From Sorangium sp025924095 (GTDB lineage: Bacteria > Myxococcota_A > Polyangia > Polyangiales > Polyangiaceae), in assembly GCF_051521505.1 (NCBI RefSeq), contig NZ_CP150356.1:6882001-6946000 (forward strand): a stretch of DNA of 64,000 nt, given 5' to 3'. The notes beneath the pieces were generated by a model that searched no databases, was not told the origin of the DNA, and saw only the letters and a program-made list of their open reading frames with translations. Both the position numbers and the translations under genes were made by a program. This document shows, piece by piece, positions 37,101-45,027 of the stretch. Numbering within the stretch: the first letter of the stretch is position 1; the number at the start of each line of letters is the position of its first letter.

Positions 37101-37498
37101 AAGCTCGGCGGGCCGCACCAGAGCAGGGGGCAGCCGAGGCGGCTCGAGAGGGTGTCGTGCCGCTGGTGCTGGTTGAGGAGCCGGAGGCCCTCGCGCACGG
37201 CCGCCGGAGGGGGGTCGGAGCCGACGAGGATCACGACCCCCCTCGGCTCGGGCTCTGCCTTGTAGAGGGCGGTGACGAGGTCCTTCCAGGTGGCCTCGTC
37301 GTCGCGCGGCTCGATGACCATCGCGCGGCGTCCCTCGCGCGTGAGGAAGTCGCCGAGCGCGCGGCCCACGTCGGGGCCGGGGATCTCGACGGGGAGCAGG
37401 ACGAAGCCGGGGGTGCGCTCGAGGACCCGGAGGACCTCGCGGAAGCTCCCGAGGAACGGGGACATCGAGGCCGGCAGCGGGGGGCTCGAGGTGCTCAT
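31196..37498 (-). CDS. Giant STAND NTPase: TPR, nucleosidase-like, NACHT, pentapeptide and WD40 repeats
   Basis: 2100 residues in one frame, in this order. Residues 1-165 are a domain ending in EAPDFWAIRTPEIRLL. TPR-like helices run about 200-345. A phosphorylase/nucleosidase-like fold lies about 364-702 (VDVLVVTAQKDEL, MCGVCAGDPRKVSPGDVIVADQ), with an insert near 520-610. A conserved-looking block at 731-860 ends in LKSFSEVQGLIDFGRYLAWQ. The NACHT NTPase has Walker A GDFGAGKT (Lys922) and Walker B LLFDGFDE near 990. Pentapeptide repeats cover about 1318-1417, then 14 WD40 repeats of 42 residues (about 1440-2033). This is the architecture of STAND/NLR-like sensors: repeats sense a ligand, NACHT oligomerises, the N-terminal domain is the effector. 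Anti-phage or regulated-death function is inferred, not shown. The Met-Glu pair expected in nucleosidases is replaced (GLAAGGAAIG). Confidence 0.88.
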   Translation of the reverse strand: MSTSSPPLPASMSPFLGSFREVLRVLERTPGFVLLPVEIPGPDVGRALGDFLTREGRRAMVIEPRDDEATWKDLVTALYKAEPEPRGVVILVGSDPPPAAVREGLRLLNQHQRHDTLSSRLGCPLLWCGPPSFLGLCREEAPDFWAIRTPEIRLLDEPSPGAHEPGAPVEIAAHRPGAAACSQRTPPQGAAEPPAELLLCQATVERRRGHVVAAAATLGALLARPGAAPQARLRAQLEMAGLLEDGGDLARAESSYREALALARQVVDPEPEARALIGAFRIAARTGRAAEAEAPLAEARAIAERLGDRALEASAVAAQALAAIGRHDAQKGRERIAEAKALHAADAQKDAASGAGQGAERDAGPVDVLVVTAQKDELDAILAEGAAGEGEAGDKGWRELRDLGGLRYHRRTLASARGGLLVVAAAWIGEAGQRTATIRGQHLLAELDPACLAMCGVCAGDPRKVSPGDVIVADQLYSFDHGKRAAQAGDEAELFHDLRTFNLQAAWKMDAAYLARELDLSALSRARPPSRTAALQWLLHALHAHETEGGPTPVAHPDRRRACPGWTARLKEALEEGLVSMKGGALGLTAPGREKVLEERLLYPDALPADPPLRVHVGAIASFSAALQDAGIWDRLQRVVPGTLGLAAGGAAIGDLAARFQRRSILMRAVGDPGGRDGDDGLRAFACRASAAALLAFLQQHLAPEPRIERASAPDLREPAEDGERPHGERERVFDDRRDSFLDRVERVALLRDPGATVTKHRAPPPFAGVLEVAVPDGRRLDVRVVGVLDRSITEELVTRYVTEVEHRFRQQDPYLRSTLIHTDPQAPPDLARSAARRGVVLKSFSEVQGLIDFGRYLAWQTERIEADPSYPPWLYVEQPAVVSLGDREKSATDSALGALWRLLDAPHRRFALVLGDFGAGKTFLLRELARRMARDRHPLVPVLIELGRIEKQRSLDSLLAQHFALANEPVDLRAFRYMLAEGRVALLFDGFDELALRLTYDRALEHFDTVVQAAEGIAKVVVTSRTQHFLTDPPIKRELARRAEQLQGYRLVQLQGFGEPQIRRFLGNLSPEPAEAEARYRLLHEVKDLLGLSENPRMLGFIAKIDPDKLRQAKARTGKITSAKLYEVLVEQWLDHEHARANPRGAPRGIPRDALRAAMTRLARLLWDRNTPAVVLGELPDSLIRGVQPPDAPPIERGIVEHLIGSGSLLVRDAEGSFSFVHRSALEWLVAEAAAREVKETGDSAALGADEMSELMVDFFVSLAGRGVAASWAQRILHGAAEGNAKDNALRVARFLAKDDEARDDGGGVVRDELDVVAGVNLAGQDLSGCNLACADLRKADLTQANLWSATLVEARLAGASLGAAQLARADLTGADLAGADLRGADLSFARLVGADLTRADLTDAQLRGAKLVGARGVSLGSLSADGAAPPRPREADPMWVPVSPCNAVAWSRLGDLLAASHEDGSVRLWDAVTGQAIRAMHGHLGAAMSVAFSPDGLLLASGSSDNTVRVWEVTTGRALRTFEGHTHGVRSVAWSPDGLLLASGSSDKTVRLWEGGTGRLVRAFKGHTLGVRSVAFSPDGQTLASGSSDKTVRLWRVRSGHALRSFEGHTDWVLAVAWSPDGQALASGSSDRTARLWDAGGGRALRTFVGHTDWVFGVSWSSDGLTLASGSLDRTVRLWEVASGRALRVFEGHTHGVCGVAFSPSGQTLASGSRDKTVRLWEVARGHALRSFEGHTDWVLGVACSPDGQALASGSDDKTVRLWEIKSGRAIRTFKGHTHGIRSVAFSPDGQALASGSDDKTVRLWEVARGRLLRSFEGHAQAIRGVSFSPEGQTLASVSDDRTVRLWDVGSGRAIRTFEGHTHRVCSVAWSPVGLTLATGSDDRTLRLWEVASGRALRAFEGHTDGIRGVSFSPDGVLLVSGSDDRTVRLWEVGSGRALFSFEGHTRGVRGVAFNPASQMLASGSSDKTVRLWDVKRGRVLRTLEGHKASVQGIAFSPDGALLASASADGTLRLWDVATGGCLAILLPCPEGWVAFSPDGRYKLGGDIAGSFWHVIGLCRFDPGELDPYLPSPLRIPGEEPLVARPRAAALPANGAGR
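31400..33155 (-). repeat. 126-bp tandem repeats encoding 14 WD40 units
   Basis: Fourteen consecutive 42-residue units of the form VxSVAFSPDGxxLASGSxDxTVRLWEVxSGRALRxFEGH. Fourteen makes two seven-bladed propellers. Internal units are nearly identical at DNA level, showing recent expansion or gene conversion, whereas the first and last units have diverged. A partial fifteenth unit (WVAFSPDGRYKLGGD) closes the array. Confidence 0.92.
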
Positions 37499-38237
37499 GA
37501 TCCCGCGCCGAGGCGCTCAACCAGGTCGGGCGCGCGGCCGGGCGCGCGAGGACGCAGGAGCGGGCGGAGGGCGCGCCGGGGCGAGCCGTCGCGCGGGGGG
37601 AGGTCGAGGGGTGGGCCGTCCAGGGACGGCGTGATCGCGGAGCTCCTCGAAGAGTTCGTCTTCGTCGACTGGATCAACAAGATGCCTTCCCCCCGCGATG
37701 CCTGGCAGGGCTGCGCCGCGCCGCGCCGTGCCTCTGCCCAGGCCACACCCCGCATGGTGCGGCCAAAGTGCGGGGCCCTGCAATAGGCTGTCGAGGGCGC
37801 CGGCGCGGTGCGGCGGCGGCGCGGAGAGGGACCCCACCACCCCCGCATGCGGGGTACTGCGCGCCAGGGAAGGCAGCGACCTGCGACGACACCGTCTACT
37901 TCCACTGAGTGGACAGCGACAACGGGGATCCGAGAACCGCGGACAAGACCCTCTTGCCTCTCCCCTCTCCCCTCTCCCATCTTCCCTCTCCCGGGCGATT
38001 GCGTAGACGCTTGCTGCGTTGTTCACGGAGAACCCGCTCTCCACGGCAGAGGGGAGACGGCAGACGGCAACGGTATACGGAATACGGGCACGGTAGACGG
38101 GAACGCTCTTACAGCGGCGGCCGGGGGCTCCACGCGGCGGCCTCGTCGGGCGCCGCGGCCGCGATCGTGCTCCGCGGCCTCCTCACAACGCATCGGCCTA
38201 CCGATGCCGTCGGAGGTTTGGTAGTGTCGACCACTCA
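37499..38237. other. Divergent intergenic region, no gene supported
   Basis: Lies between the STAND gene and the FHA/sigma-54 regulator. It includes a polypyrimidine tract of CCTCTC units near 37957-37997. A frame ending at 37495 overlaps the STAND start by four bases (TCATGA) but reads as Arg/Pro-rich sequence without a start signal. Promoters for both neighbours should be here; none was recognised. Confidence 0.45.
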
Positions 38238-39734
38238 ATGCTCGGCGACAGAAGTTCATCGACGAAGAGCCTCGGCACCACCGCATCGATGCAGATTTAC
38301 GTGCCGACCTTCCGGCACGCGAGCTCGGGGGCCGGGATCGTGCTGCTCTATGCCCCCAACTACGAGCAGTTTCGCCCGGCGTACCCCCTGTCCGAGTCAG
38401 GCTCGGTCCTCGGCCGCGACCCGAGCGCGGACATCTGCATACCGACACGCACCGCGTCGCGTCAACACGCTCGCATCGAGCTGCGCGGGGGCGTCTGGCA
38501 GCTCTCTGATCTCGGCGGTCGCAACGGCACGATCCATAACGGCGAGTTCGTGACCGAGGCCGTCCTCGCGCACCTCGACGAGATCCGGATCGGCGACGCC
38601 ATCTTCAAGTTCGTCGAGAGCGACGCCGAGGCCTACGCGCACTACCGCATCGACGGCGCGTATTTCGACGATCCGGACGCGCCGGAGGAGGCCCGGCCGC
38701 GCTTCTCGACGAGCCGGATCGTCGGCGGCTACCAGAGCCAGCGCCTCGCCGGGCGCGTGCGCGAGATCGCGCGCAGCGAGCTGTCGGTGCTGATCCTCGG
38801 CGAGAGCGGGACGGGAAAGGAGATCTTCGCCGAGCAGCTCCACGACTGGAGCGGCAGGCACGGGCCGCTCCAGGCCGTCAACTGCGCGGCCATCCCCGCC
38901 ACGCTCGTCGAGGGGGAGCTCTTCGGACACCGGCGCGGCGCGTTCTCGGGCGCCGACCGCGACCGGGTGGGCATCCTCCGCGCGGCCCACCAGGGCACGC
39001 TCCTCCTCGACGAGATCGGGGATATGCCGGTGGAGGCCCAGGCGAAGCTCCTCCGCGTGATCCAGGCGAAGGAGATCACGCCGCTCGGCGCGGCGCAACC
39101 CGAGCAGGTCGACGTGCGGATCGTCGCCGCCACCCACCGCGATCTCGACGCGCTCCAGCAGACCGGCGCCTTCCGCGCCGACCTGTTCGCTCGCCTGAAC
39201 GAATTCAGCATCACCCTGCCCCCCCTGCGCGAGCGCAAGGAAGACATGTTCTCGCTCTGCGTCGCGCTCGCGAGACGCCACGGCCGGCCCGAGGTGCGCC
39301 CCAGCATGGCCTTCATGGCGAGCCTGCTCCACCACGATTTTCCCTACAACGTGCGAGAGCTCGAGGCGCTCATCAAGCGCTGGGCCGCCACGGCTCGCGG
39401 CCCCGAGCTCGATCTCCAGGACGTCAGCGACGAGATCCGGGACCGGATGAGGACCTACGGAGCCCGGAGCTCGGCGCCTCCGCTCCCGCCCGCGGACGAT
39501 GCCCGCACCACGCTGATCCCGGAGGACGGGGCGGCGCTGTCGGCGGTCGAGGGAGCGTACGCACCGAAGGGGATGCTGCCGCCGCGGACCTCCCCGGACG
39601 AGAAGGCGCTGCGGGAGCTCCTGGTGCAGCAGCGGGGAAACGTCGCCGCGGTGGCGCGCGAGCTCGGAAGAGATCGCGCGCAGGTGCACCGGTGGATCCG
39701 GCGGTACCACATGAACGTCGACGAGTTCCGCTGA
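38238..39734 (+). CDS. Sigma-54 activator with N-terminal FHA domain
   Basis: 498 residues. The FHA domain (about 40-130) carries the phosphothreonine-binding pattern LGRDPSADI, SRQHARIE and NGTIHN. The central AAA+ domain (about 165-395) has Walker A GESGTGKE near 190, the sigma-54 contact loop as GAFSGA near 234 (usual GAFTGA), Walker B LLLDEIGDMP near 256, and the arginine-finger region RADLFARLNEFSI. The C-terminus is a Fis-type helix-turn-helix (VAAVARELGRDRAQVHRWIRRY). FHA domains read threonine phosphorylation, so this activator probably answers to a Ser/Thr kinase; one is encoded convergently 124 bases away. An ATG at 38289 is an alternative start. Confidence 0.95.
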   Translation: MLGDRSSSTKSLGTTASMQIYVPTFRHASSGAGIVLLYAPNYEQFRPAYPLSESGSVLGRDPSADICIPTRTASRQHARIELRGGVWQLSDLGGRNGTIHNGEFVTEAVLAHLDEIRIGDAIFKFVESDAEAYAHYRIDGAYFDDPDAPEEARPRFSTSRIVGGYQSQRLAGRVREIARSELSVLILGESGTGKEIFAEQLHDWSGRHGPLQAVNCAAIPATLVEGELFGHRRGAFSGADRDRVGILRAAHQGTLLLDEIGDMPVEAQAKLLRVIQAKEITPLGAAQPEQVDVRIVAATHRDLDALQQTGAFRADLFARLNEFSITLPPLRERKEDMFSLCVALARRHGRPEVRPSMAFMASLLHHDFPYNVRELEALIKRWAATARGPELDLQDVSDEIRDRMRTYGARSSAPPLPPADDARTTLIPEDGAALSAVEGAYAPKGMLPPRTSPDEKALRELLVQQRGNVAAVARELGRDRAQVHRWIRRYHMNVDEFR

Positions 39735-39788
39735 CCGCGCGGGGGTGCTGTCATTTGCCCGGAGGTTTCCCATGAGGTCGGTAAGCCT

Positions 39789-39810
39789 GGAAAATCATTC
39801 ATGTTTTTCC
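39789..39810. terminator. Possible bidirectional terminator
   Basis: GGAAAA (39789-39794) and TTTTCC (39805-39810) form an AT-rich inverted repeat with a 10-base loop between two convergent genes. With A-rich and T-rich flanks it could end transcription either way, but the stem is weak. Confidence 0.3.
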
Positions 39811-39858
39811 CGCCTTCCCGCCTTCATGTTCCGATGACTGCACCCCCCTCGAGCGCGG

Positions 39859-41331
39859 CTACTCGAAGCGTTGAGGCATGAGCGGGTCGCTCGTGTCCCC
39901 GGAGGCAGGCGCCGCGCTCGCCGCCGCTGCGGGCCGAGGTCCCCCGCCCTTCAGGGCCGCAGGCACCCCGTCGATCTCGACCGAGGGCTCCTCGAGGACG
40001 TCCGCCAGCCCTCGCCGGCGCGCGAAGGCGGATGGCTCGGGCGTCAGCGCGGGGCGCTGGACGGAGGGCACCTCCAGCGCGCCGCGGATCGCACGCTGCA
40101 CACCGGAGAACGCCGTCCTGGGCGCGTCGGCCGGCCGGAGCATCGCAGCCCAGCCGAGGCTCGCGGCGAGCAACGCGAGGGCCGAGAGCGGCAATCTCCT
40201 CAGGCCCCGGCGCGGCGGCGGCGCGGGCTCGCTCGGCGGTCGCTCGTGGACGCGGTAGTCTTCACTGAGCGTCGTCTCGTGCGCGAGCGCCGTCATGCTG
40301 CCCTCGGGGAGGCCCTTCCACCGCTCCGCGCCGACCGCATGGATCCTGGACCGCCGGGGCACGGGCGCCCTCACCCGGGGCTCGAACCGCGGGGCGAGGG
40401 TGAGGCGCGCGGACGGCTCCAGGGGGACAAGCATGCTCTCGTCCAGCGAGAGCGGGTCGTCGCCGAGCAGCGGCAGGATCGCGTCGAGCATCGCCGAGGC
40501 GCTCGGATACCGGTCGGCCGGCTGGTACTGGAGCGCGCCGTCGATGACAGCGGCGATCTCGGGCGAGACCCACGGCGCGAAGTCCTGGACCGGCGCGGGC
40601 AGGTCGACGACCAGGGCGGCGATGAGATCGCCGACGGCCTTCACGTCCTCGGTCGGTGTTCGCCCGGCCAGCGCGCGGTAAAGCACGACCCCGATCGACC
40701 AGACGTCGGTCCGATGATCGATGTCCTTGATGGCCCGCGCTTGCTCGGGGGACATGTAGCGCGGCGTCCCGAGCGTGTACCCGGACCGCGTCAATCCCGT
40801 GGTCTCTCGGCGAGGATCGTGGCTTGGCCGGATCTTGGCGACGCCGAAGTCGAGCAGCTTGACGACGAGCCCGCCGCCCTCCTCGCCCCGCGCGAGGAAC
40901 AGGTTCGCCGGCTTGATGTCCCGGTGCAGGACCCCGGCTTCGTGCGCCTTCTGCAGGCCGACGCACGCCTGGGCCACGATCCGGAGCGCGAGCCTGGGAG
41001 GCAGCGGGCCGAGGCGGTCGAGGAGCTGCGCGAGATCCTCGCCGCGGAGCAGCTCCATCACCAGGAACGGCGAGCCCGTCTCCTGGTCCACGCCGGCGTC
41101 GAGCACGCGGACGATGTGCTCGGTCCGGATGGCGCTCGCCGCCCTCGCCTCGCGCTCGAACCGGCCCAGGGCGGACCGGCCATGGGCAAGCTCCGGGGAG
41201 AGGATCTTCACGGCGACGCGGCGCTCGAGCGCGACATCGTCGGCCTCGTAAACGGCCCCCATTCCACCCTTGCCGATCAATCGGCCAAGCGTGTACCTGC
41301 CGTTCAACGTCGTCCCGTCCACGAGCGGCAT
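39859..41331 (-). CDS. Serine/threonine protein kinase with one membrane segment
   Basis: 490 residues. The kinase domain (about 12-285) contains the glycine loop GKGGMGAVYEA, Lys42, HRDIKPANLF with Asp138, DFG, and the TLGTPRYMSPEQ activation-segment end. A Pro/Arg-rich juxtamembrane region leads to a membrane helix near 378-398 (LPLSALALLAASLGWAAML), then about 90 low-complexity residues outside. It is convergent with the FHA/sigma-54 gene and a plausible kinase for that regulator. It lies 235 bases after the monooxygenase on the same strand. Confidence 0.95.
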   Translation of the reverse strand: MPLVDGTTLNGRYTLGRLIGKGGMGAVYEADDVALERRVAVKILSPELAHGRSALGRFEREARAASAIRTEHIVRVLDAGVDQETGSPFLVMELLRGEDLAQLLDRLGPLPPRLALRIVAQACVGLQKAHEAGVLHRDIKPANLFLARGEEGGGLVVKLLDFGVAKIRPSHDPRRETTGLTRSGYTLGTPRYMSPEQARAIKDIDHRTDVWSIGVVLYRALAGRTPTEDVKAVGDLIAALVVDLPAPVQDFAPWVSPEIAAVIDGALQYQPADRYPSASAMLDAILPLLGDDPLSLDESMLVPLEPSARLTLAPRFEPRVRAPVPRRSRIHAVGAERWKGLPEGSMTALAHETTLSEDYRVHERPPSEPAPPPRRGLRRLPLSALALLAASLGWAAMLRPADAPRTAFSGVQRAIRGALEVPSVQRPALTPEPSAFARRRGLADVLEEPSVEIDGVPAALKGGGPRPAAAASAAPASGDTSDPLMPQRFE

Positions 41332-41566
41332 TTACCCTACGATAGCTGAGGCCTTGACACAACCCGGCTCTGGGGGAAGACGCGTGCATCTCCGATGCCG
41401 GGTGGATGCGGGCCGAGCGCCAGGTCGTGACGCTTCGGTGCGCGGCGCTCGAGCGGCATTCATCATCCATAGTGCGGGGGCTCTGCGGGAGGGGTGCTTT
41501 CGTGCGTTGGATTCCTGCTCGCCCGCAGACGGGGAGCCGGGCAGGGCGCCCGCCCGCCGCTGTCCT

Positions 41567-43210
41567 TCACCCCGCCCTCGACAGCGCGAACCCCTCGTAA
41601 TGCTGGGCGGCGATCTCCTCGCACCTCTTCCGGTAGGCCCCTACGCCGCCGGCATACGGCATGAGGACGCGCGGCTTGCCGGGGATGTTGGCCCCGATGT
41701 ACCAGGAGTTGGCCAGGGGATAGAGCGTGCCGTCGGCCACCTCCTTGACGTGCGCAACCCACCTGTCCTCCGCCTCGGGGGTGGCCTCGATGCGCTCGAA
41801 GCCGCGCTCCCGCAGGTACGCGATGCAGTCCGCGACCCACTCCACGTGCTGCTCGATGGAGACGACCGCGTTGCTGAACACGGACGGGCTGCCGGGGCCG
41901 GTGACGGTGAACAGGTTCGGGAATCCAGCGACGGCGATGCCGAGGTACGTGCGCGGGCCGCCGGCCCACTTCCGCTTCAGCGACGCGCCGCCCCTCCCCC
42001 GGAGATCGATGCTTGTCAGCGCGCCCGTCATGGCGTCGAAGCCCGTCGCGAACACGAGGCTGTCCAGCGCGTGCTCCCCGCTCCGCGTCCGGAGCCCCGT
42101 GGGCGTGATCTCCTCGATCGGCGACGCCTTCACGTCGACCAGGGTGACGTTGTCCCGGTTGAACGTCTCGTAATAGCGGGTGTCGACGCAGAGGCGCCGG
42201 GTGCCGAGCGGATACTCCCTCGGGCACAGCGCCTCGGCGACGGCCGGGTCGCGGACCGTCGCGCGGATCCGGGATCGGACGAACTCGGCGGCGGTCTCGT
42301 TGGCCTCCCGGGAGCGCATCACGTCCGAGAACGTGGCGAGAAAGGCGGTGCCGCCCTGCGCCCACCGCGCCTCGTACGCGCGCTCCCGCTCCTCGGGCGA
42401 CACCTCCAGCGCGGACTTCGGGTTGACCTCCATGACGATCCCGGCGCGGGTCTCGCGGGCCTTGCGCCGGTACTCGGCATAGCTCGCCTTCATCGACGAC
42501 GCGTAGGCCGGGTCGAGGGGCGCGTTGCGCGCGGGCACGCTGAAGCACGGGGTCCGCTGGAAGACGACGAGGCGGGCCGCCTGCTCGGCGATCCCGGGGA
42601 TGACCTGGACGCCGGTCGAGCCCGTGCCGATGACGCCGACGCGCTTGCCGGTGAAGTCGACGCCCTCCTGCGGCCAGCGGCTCGTGTGGTGCCGCTCGCC
42701 CTGGAAGCGCTCGATCCCCTTGAGATCGGGCGTCTTCGCGACGGACAGGCAGCCTGTCGCCATGATCAGGAACCTGGCGGACACGCTCGCGCCGTCGTCG
42801 GTCCGGATCGCCCACCGATCCGCGACCTCGTCGAAGGCAGCCGCGGTCACGCGCGTCCTCAGCTGGATGTCCCGGCGGAGCGCGAACCTGTCCGCGACGT
42901 GGTCGAGATAGCGCAGGATCTCCGGCTGGGTGGCGTATCGCTCGGTCCACTGCCATTCCTGCTGGAGCTCGGGCGAGAACGAATAGGAGTAATCCATGCT
43001 GGGGATATCGCAGCGCGCGCCCGGGTAGCGGTTCCAGAACCACGTGCCGCCCACGCCGCTGCCCGCCTCGTAAACCCGCGCCGAGAGGCCGAGCTGACGC
43101 AGGCGGTAGAGCATGTACAGCCCCGCGAACCCGGCGCCGACGACGACCGCGTCGAAGCGGGCCGCAGGCGCCGCGCCGTCTCCTGAACGATTCGACTCCA
43201 CCTCAGACAT
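41567..43210 (-). CDS. Flavin-dependent Baeyer-Villiger-type monooxygenase
   Basis: 547 residues, the usual size for cyclohexanone monooxygenase relatives (NADPH, FAD, O2). FAD site GAGFAG near 25-30, WFWNRYPGARCDIPSMDYSYSF near 57-78, the BVMO fingerprint FQGERHHTSRWP (FxGxxxHxxxWP) near 168-179, and the NADPH site GVIGTGSTGVQV near 191-202. The C-terminal part (GIAVAGFPNLFTVTGPGSPSVFSN) is also typical. It lies 96 bases after the MFS gene on the same strand and may be the last member of the peptide operon, adding oxygen to the product, or a separate gene. No strong ribosome binding site was seen at the ATG. Confidence 0.95.
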   Translation of the reverse strand: MSEVESNRSGDGAAPAARFDAVVVGAGFAGLYMLYRLRQLGLSARVYEAGSGVGGTWFWNRYPGARCDIPSMDYSYSFSPELQQEWQWTERYATQPEILRYLDHVADRFALRRDIQLRTRVTAAAFDEVADRWAIRTDDGASVSARFLIMATGCLSVAKTPDLKGIERFQGERHHTSRWPQEGVDFTGKRVGVIGTGSTGVQVIPGIAEQAARLVVFQRTPCFSVPARNAPLDPAYASSMKASYAEYRRKARETRAGIVMEVNPKSALEVSPEERERAYEARWAQGGTAFLATFSDVMRSREANETAAEFVRSRIRATVRDPAVAEALCPREYPLGTRRLCVDTRYYETFNRDNVTLVDVKASPIEEITPTGLRTRSGEHALDSLVFATGFDAMTGALTSIDLRGRGGASLKRKWAGGPRTYLGIAVAGFPNLFTVTGPGSPSVFSNAVVSIEQHVEWVADCIAYLRERGFERIEATPEAEDRWVAHVKEVADGTLYPLANSWYIGANIPGKPRVLMPYAGGVGAYRKRCEEIAAQHYEGFALSRAG

Positions 43211-43306
43211 GATGTTCGCCTCCCTTCGAGCACGGATGTACGCGCGGGCCCTTCACGCCCCCGCGCGGCACTTGCGATGATGCGCGATGCGCGGCGTCGC
43301 CCCGCT

Positions 43307-44485
43307 TCAGCCGCGGTGGACGTTCCAGGCGAGCGCCATCAAGCCCACGACAAGCAAGAAGCCGAGGTGCAGCAAGCCGCCCCACCCCAGCGCCGACAGG
43401 AGCGCTCCGGACGTCAGCGACGCGGCGCCGCTGGCGGCGAACACGCACAGGTCGTTGACGCCCTGGGCGCGAAAACGCTCGGAGCCCGAGCGGCTGCGCG
43501 CGACAAGGGTCGTCGCGGTCACGAACACATAGCACCACCCGACCCCGACAAGCGCCAGGCCGACCAGGTGCCCTTCGAGGCCGGGGACCCAGCTGAGCAG
43601 GAACCCCACGAGCAGGAACACGAGCCCGAGGCCCTGCAGCGCCGCGATCGACGCCCACTTGAGCAGAGCGCCGACCGAGAGCGCCGGCAGGTACATGCTC
43701 AGCAGGTGCACCTGGATCACCCAGCTCGCCTCCTGGACCGAGCGCCGCTCGACACCGCACATCTGCAAGGGCGTCGGCACCATGATCAGGCTCATCACCA
43801 GGAAGGCGCCGGCGCCCATGGCGACCATCGGCCAGTACAGCGCACGAGCGCGCGCGTCGGGCGCGGTGGAGGCCCCGGCGACGAGCGCCTCCTGCGGCCT
43901 GTACGCCACGAGCGAGAGCGCCGCCAGCGCCTGGAGCGCCGCCAGGATCCGCAGGACACACGGCATGGGGCTGGACGTCCGCCCCTCCAGCAGGCCGAAG
44001 AGCGAGATGCCGGGGACGATGCCCGCCGCGCTGGCGAGCTGGATCAGGGTCAGCAGGCGCGGCGCGCTGCTGCTCGGCTGCCCTTCGAGGATCGCGAATC
44101 GAACCTGCTGCACGAAGGCGCCTTGCAGGCCGACACCGACGACCGCCGCGCAGAACAGCGCGAGATCCGAGCGCTCCACCGCGCGCGCGGCGAGCGAGAG
44201 GCAGCCGGCGGACAGCAGCGCGGCGGCGATGAAGCAGGGCCGGCGCCCGAAGCGCCGCATCAGCTGGCTCGCCGGCCAGGTGCCCAGGGCCGAGGACAGC
44301 ACAAGCACGGCGACCGGCAGGGTCGCGAGCCGCATGTCCATCGCGAGCCGCTCGCCCACCACGCTGCCGACGAACTGGATCGAGACCACGCCGGCGATCC
44401 CCAGGACCTGACACAGCAGCAGGACCACCGTGTTGACGGCCGTGGCCGGCGCGGCCCCGAGCGCCGCGAGCGCCCGATGCATCAA
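43307..44485 (-). CDS. MFS transporter
   Basis: 392 residues with about twelve hydrophobic helices and the cytoplasmic loop motif QLMRRFGRRPCF (form GxxxDRxGRR) between helices 2 and 3. It is an inner-membrane secondary transporter. The ATG overlaps the stop of the upstream small gene by four bases, so the two are translationally coupled. In its operon it would most simply export the matured peptide product or its fragments. Similarity to any specific drug-efflux subfamily could not be judged. Confidence 0.9.
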   Translation of the reverse strand: MMHRALAALGAAPATAVNTVVLLLCQVLGIAGVVSIQFVGSVVGERLAMDMRLATLPVAVLVLSSALGTWPASQLMRRFGRRPCFIAAALLSAGCLSLAARAVERSDLALFCAAVVGVGLQGAFVQQVRFAILEGQPSSSAPRLLTLIQLASAAGIVPGISLFGLLEGRTSSPMPCVLRILAALQALAALSLVAYRPQEALVAGASTAPDARARALYWPMVAMGAGAFLVMSLIMVPTPLQMCGVERRSVQEASWVIQVHLLSMYLPALSVGALLKWASIAALQGLGLVFLLVGFLLSWVPGLEGHLVGLALVGVGWCYVFVTATTLVARSRSGSERFRAQGVNDLCVFAASGAASLTSGALLSALGWGGLLHLGFLLVVGLMALAWNVHRG

Positions 44486-45027
44486 TGGACGCGCTCCGCG
44501 CCGGGCCGCGCGGCCTGGTCCTCCGCCTCGAGCGCGGCGATGGCGTCCAGGGAGAGGCCCAGACGCTCGTTGAGGAACCGCACCATCGTCCAGTGGGGCA
44601 GCGCGCCCGCGTCGAAGGGGCCGAACTCCTCGCGGTAGAGCGGCAGCCAGCGCAGCGCCTCCTCGAGCGCCTGCTCCCGGCCGGGCTGCGTCTCCTGGTA
44701 GTCCTCGTAAGGAAGGCTGCGGTGATGGATGAAGAAGCGCCCCGGCAGGCGCTCTTCACACAGCTCGCGGTACTCCCGCGTCTGCAAGATCAGGTAGTGC
44801 CAGACCTCGTCGATCGCCTGCTCCACGGGCAGGAACAGCCCGGCCAGCCGCTCCGGGTAGCGCGAGACCAGGTAGAGATATCTCAGGCATTCGATGATCT
44901 GACGCTCGACGTACGCGGGCTCCTCGCCGGTGGTCCGGGCGAAGTGCCGCGCGACGCCGGAGAAGAACGCGTCATCGAGCATCGCCTTCAGCGCGGCGGT
45001 CGTCATCCTGGGTTGTTCGATCTTCAC
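44482..45027 (-). CDS. Small DUF1399-like (glycine-rich domain-like) protein
   Basis: 181 residues from a GTG at 45027 that overlaps the previous stop (GTGA); an ATG at 45006 is an alternative. The centre has a conserved-looking polar set: D73-E-V-W76-H77-Y-L, then Y86, C90 and H101-H102. This matches a widespread pattern, DEVWHxxxLxTxxYxxFC...HH, seen in bacterial proteins related to plant DUF1399/GRDP. The His/Asp/Cys set could bind metal. In this operon it may be a modifying or binding partner for the peptide; that is inference only. Confidence 0.75.
   Translation of the reverse strand: MKIEQPRMTTAALKAMLDDAFFSGVARHFARTTGEEPAYVERQIIECLRYLYLVSRYPERLAGLFLPVEQAIDEVWHYLILQTREYRELCEERLPGRFFIHHRSLPYEDYQETQPGREQALEEALRWLPLYREEFGPFDAGALPHWTMVRFLNERLGLSLDAIAALEAEDQAARPGAERVH

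Noticed and set aside
31331..37786. 2151-residue plus-strand frame antisense to the STAND gene
   Set aside because: It is a shadow of the WD40/NACHT gene with monotonous Arg/Pro/Glu composition and no recognisable domain.
37495..37980. Small gene overlapping the STAND start (TCATGA), possibly an effector-associated partner
   Set aside because: The sequence is Arg/Pro-rich low complexity, no start signal was found, and two frames look equally poor. Overlap alone is not enough.
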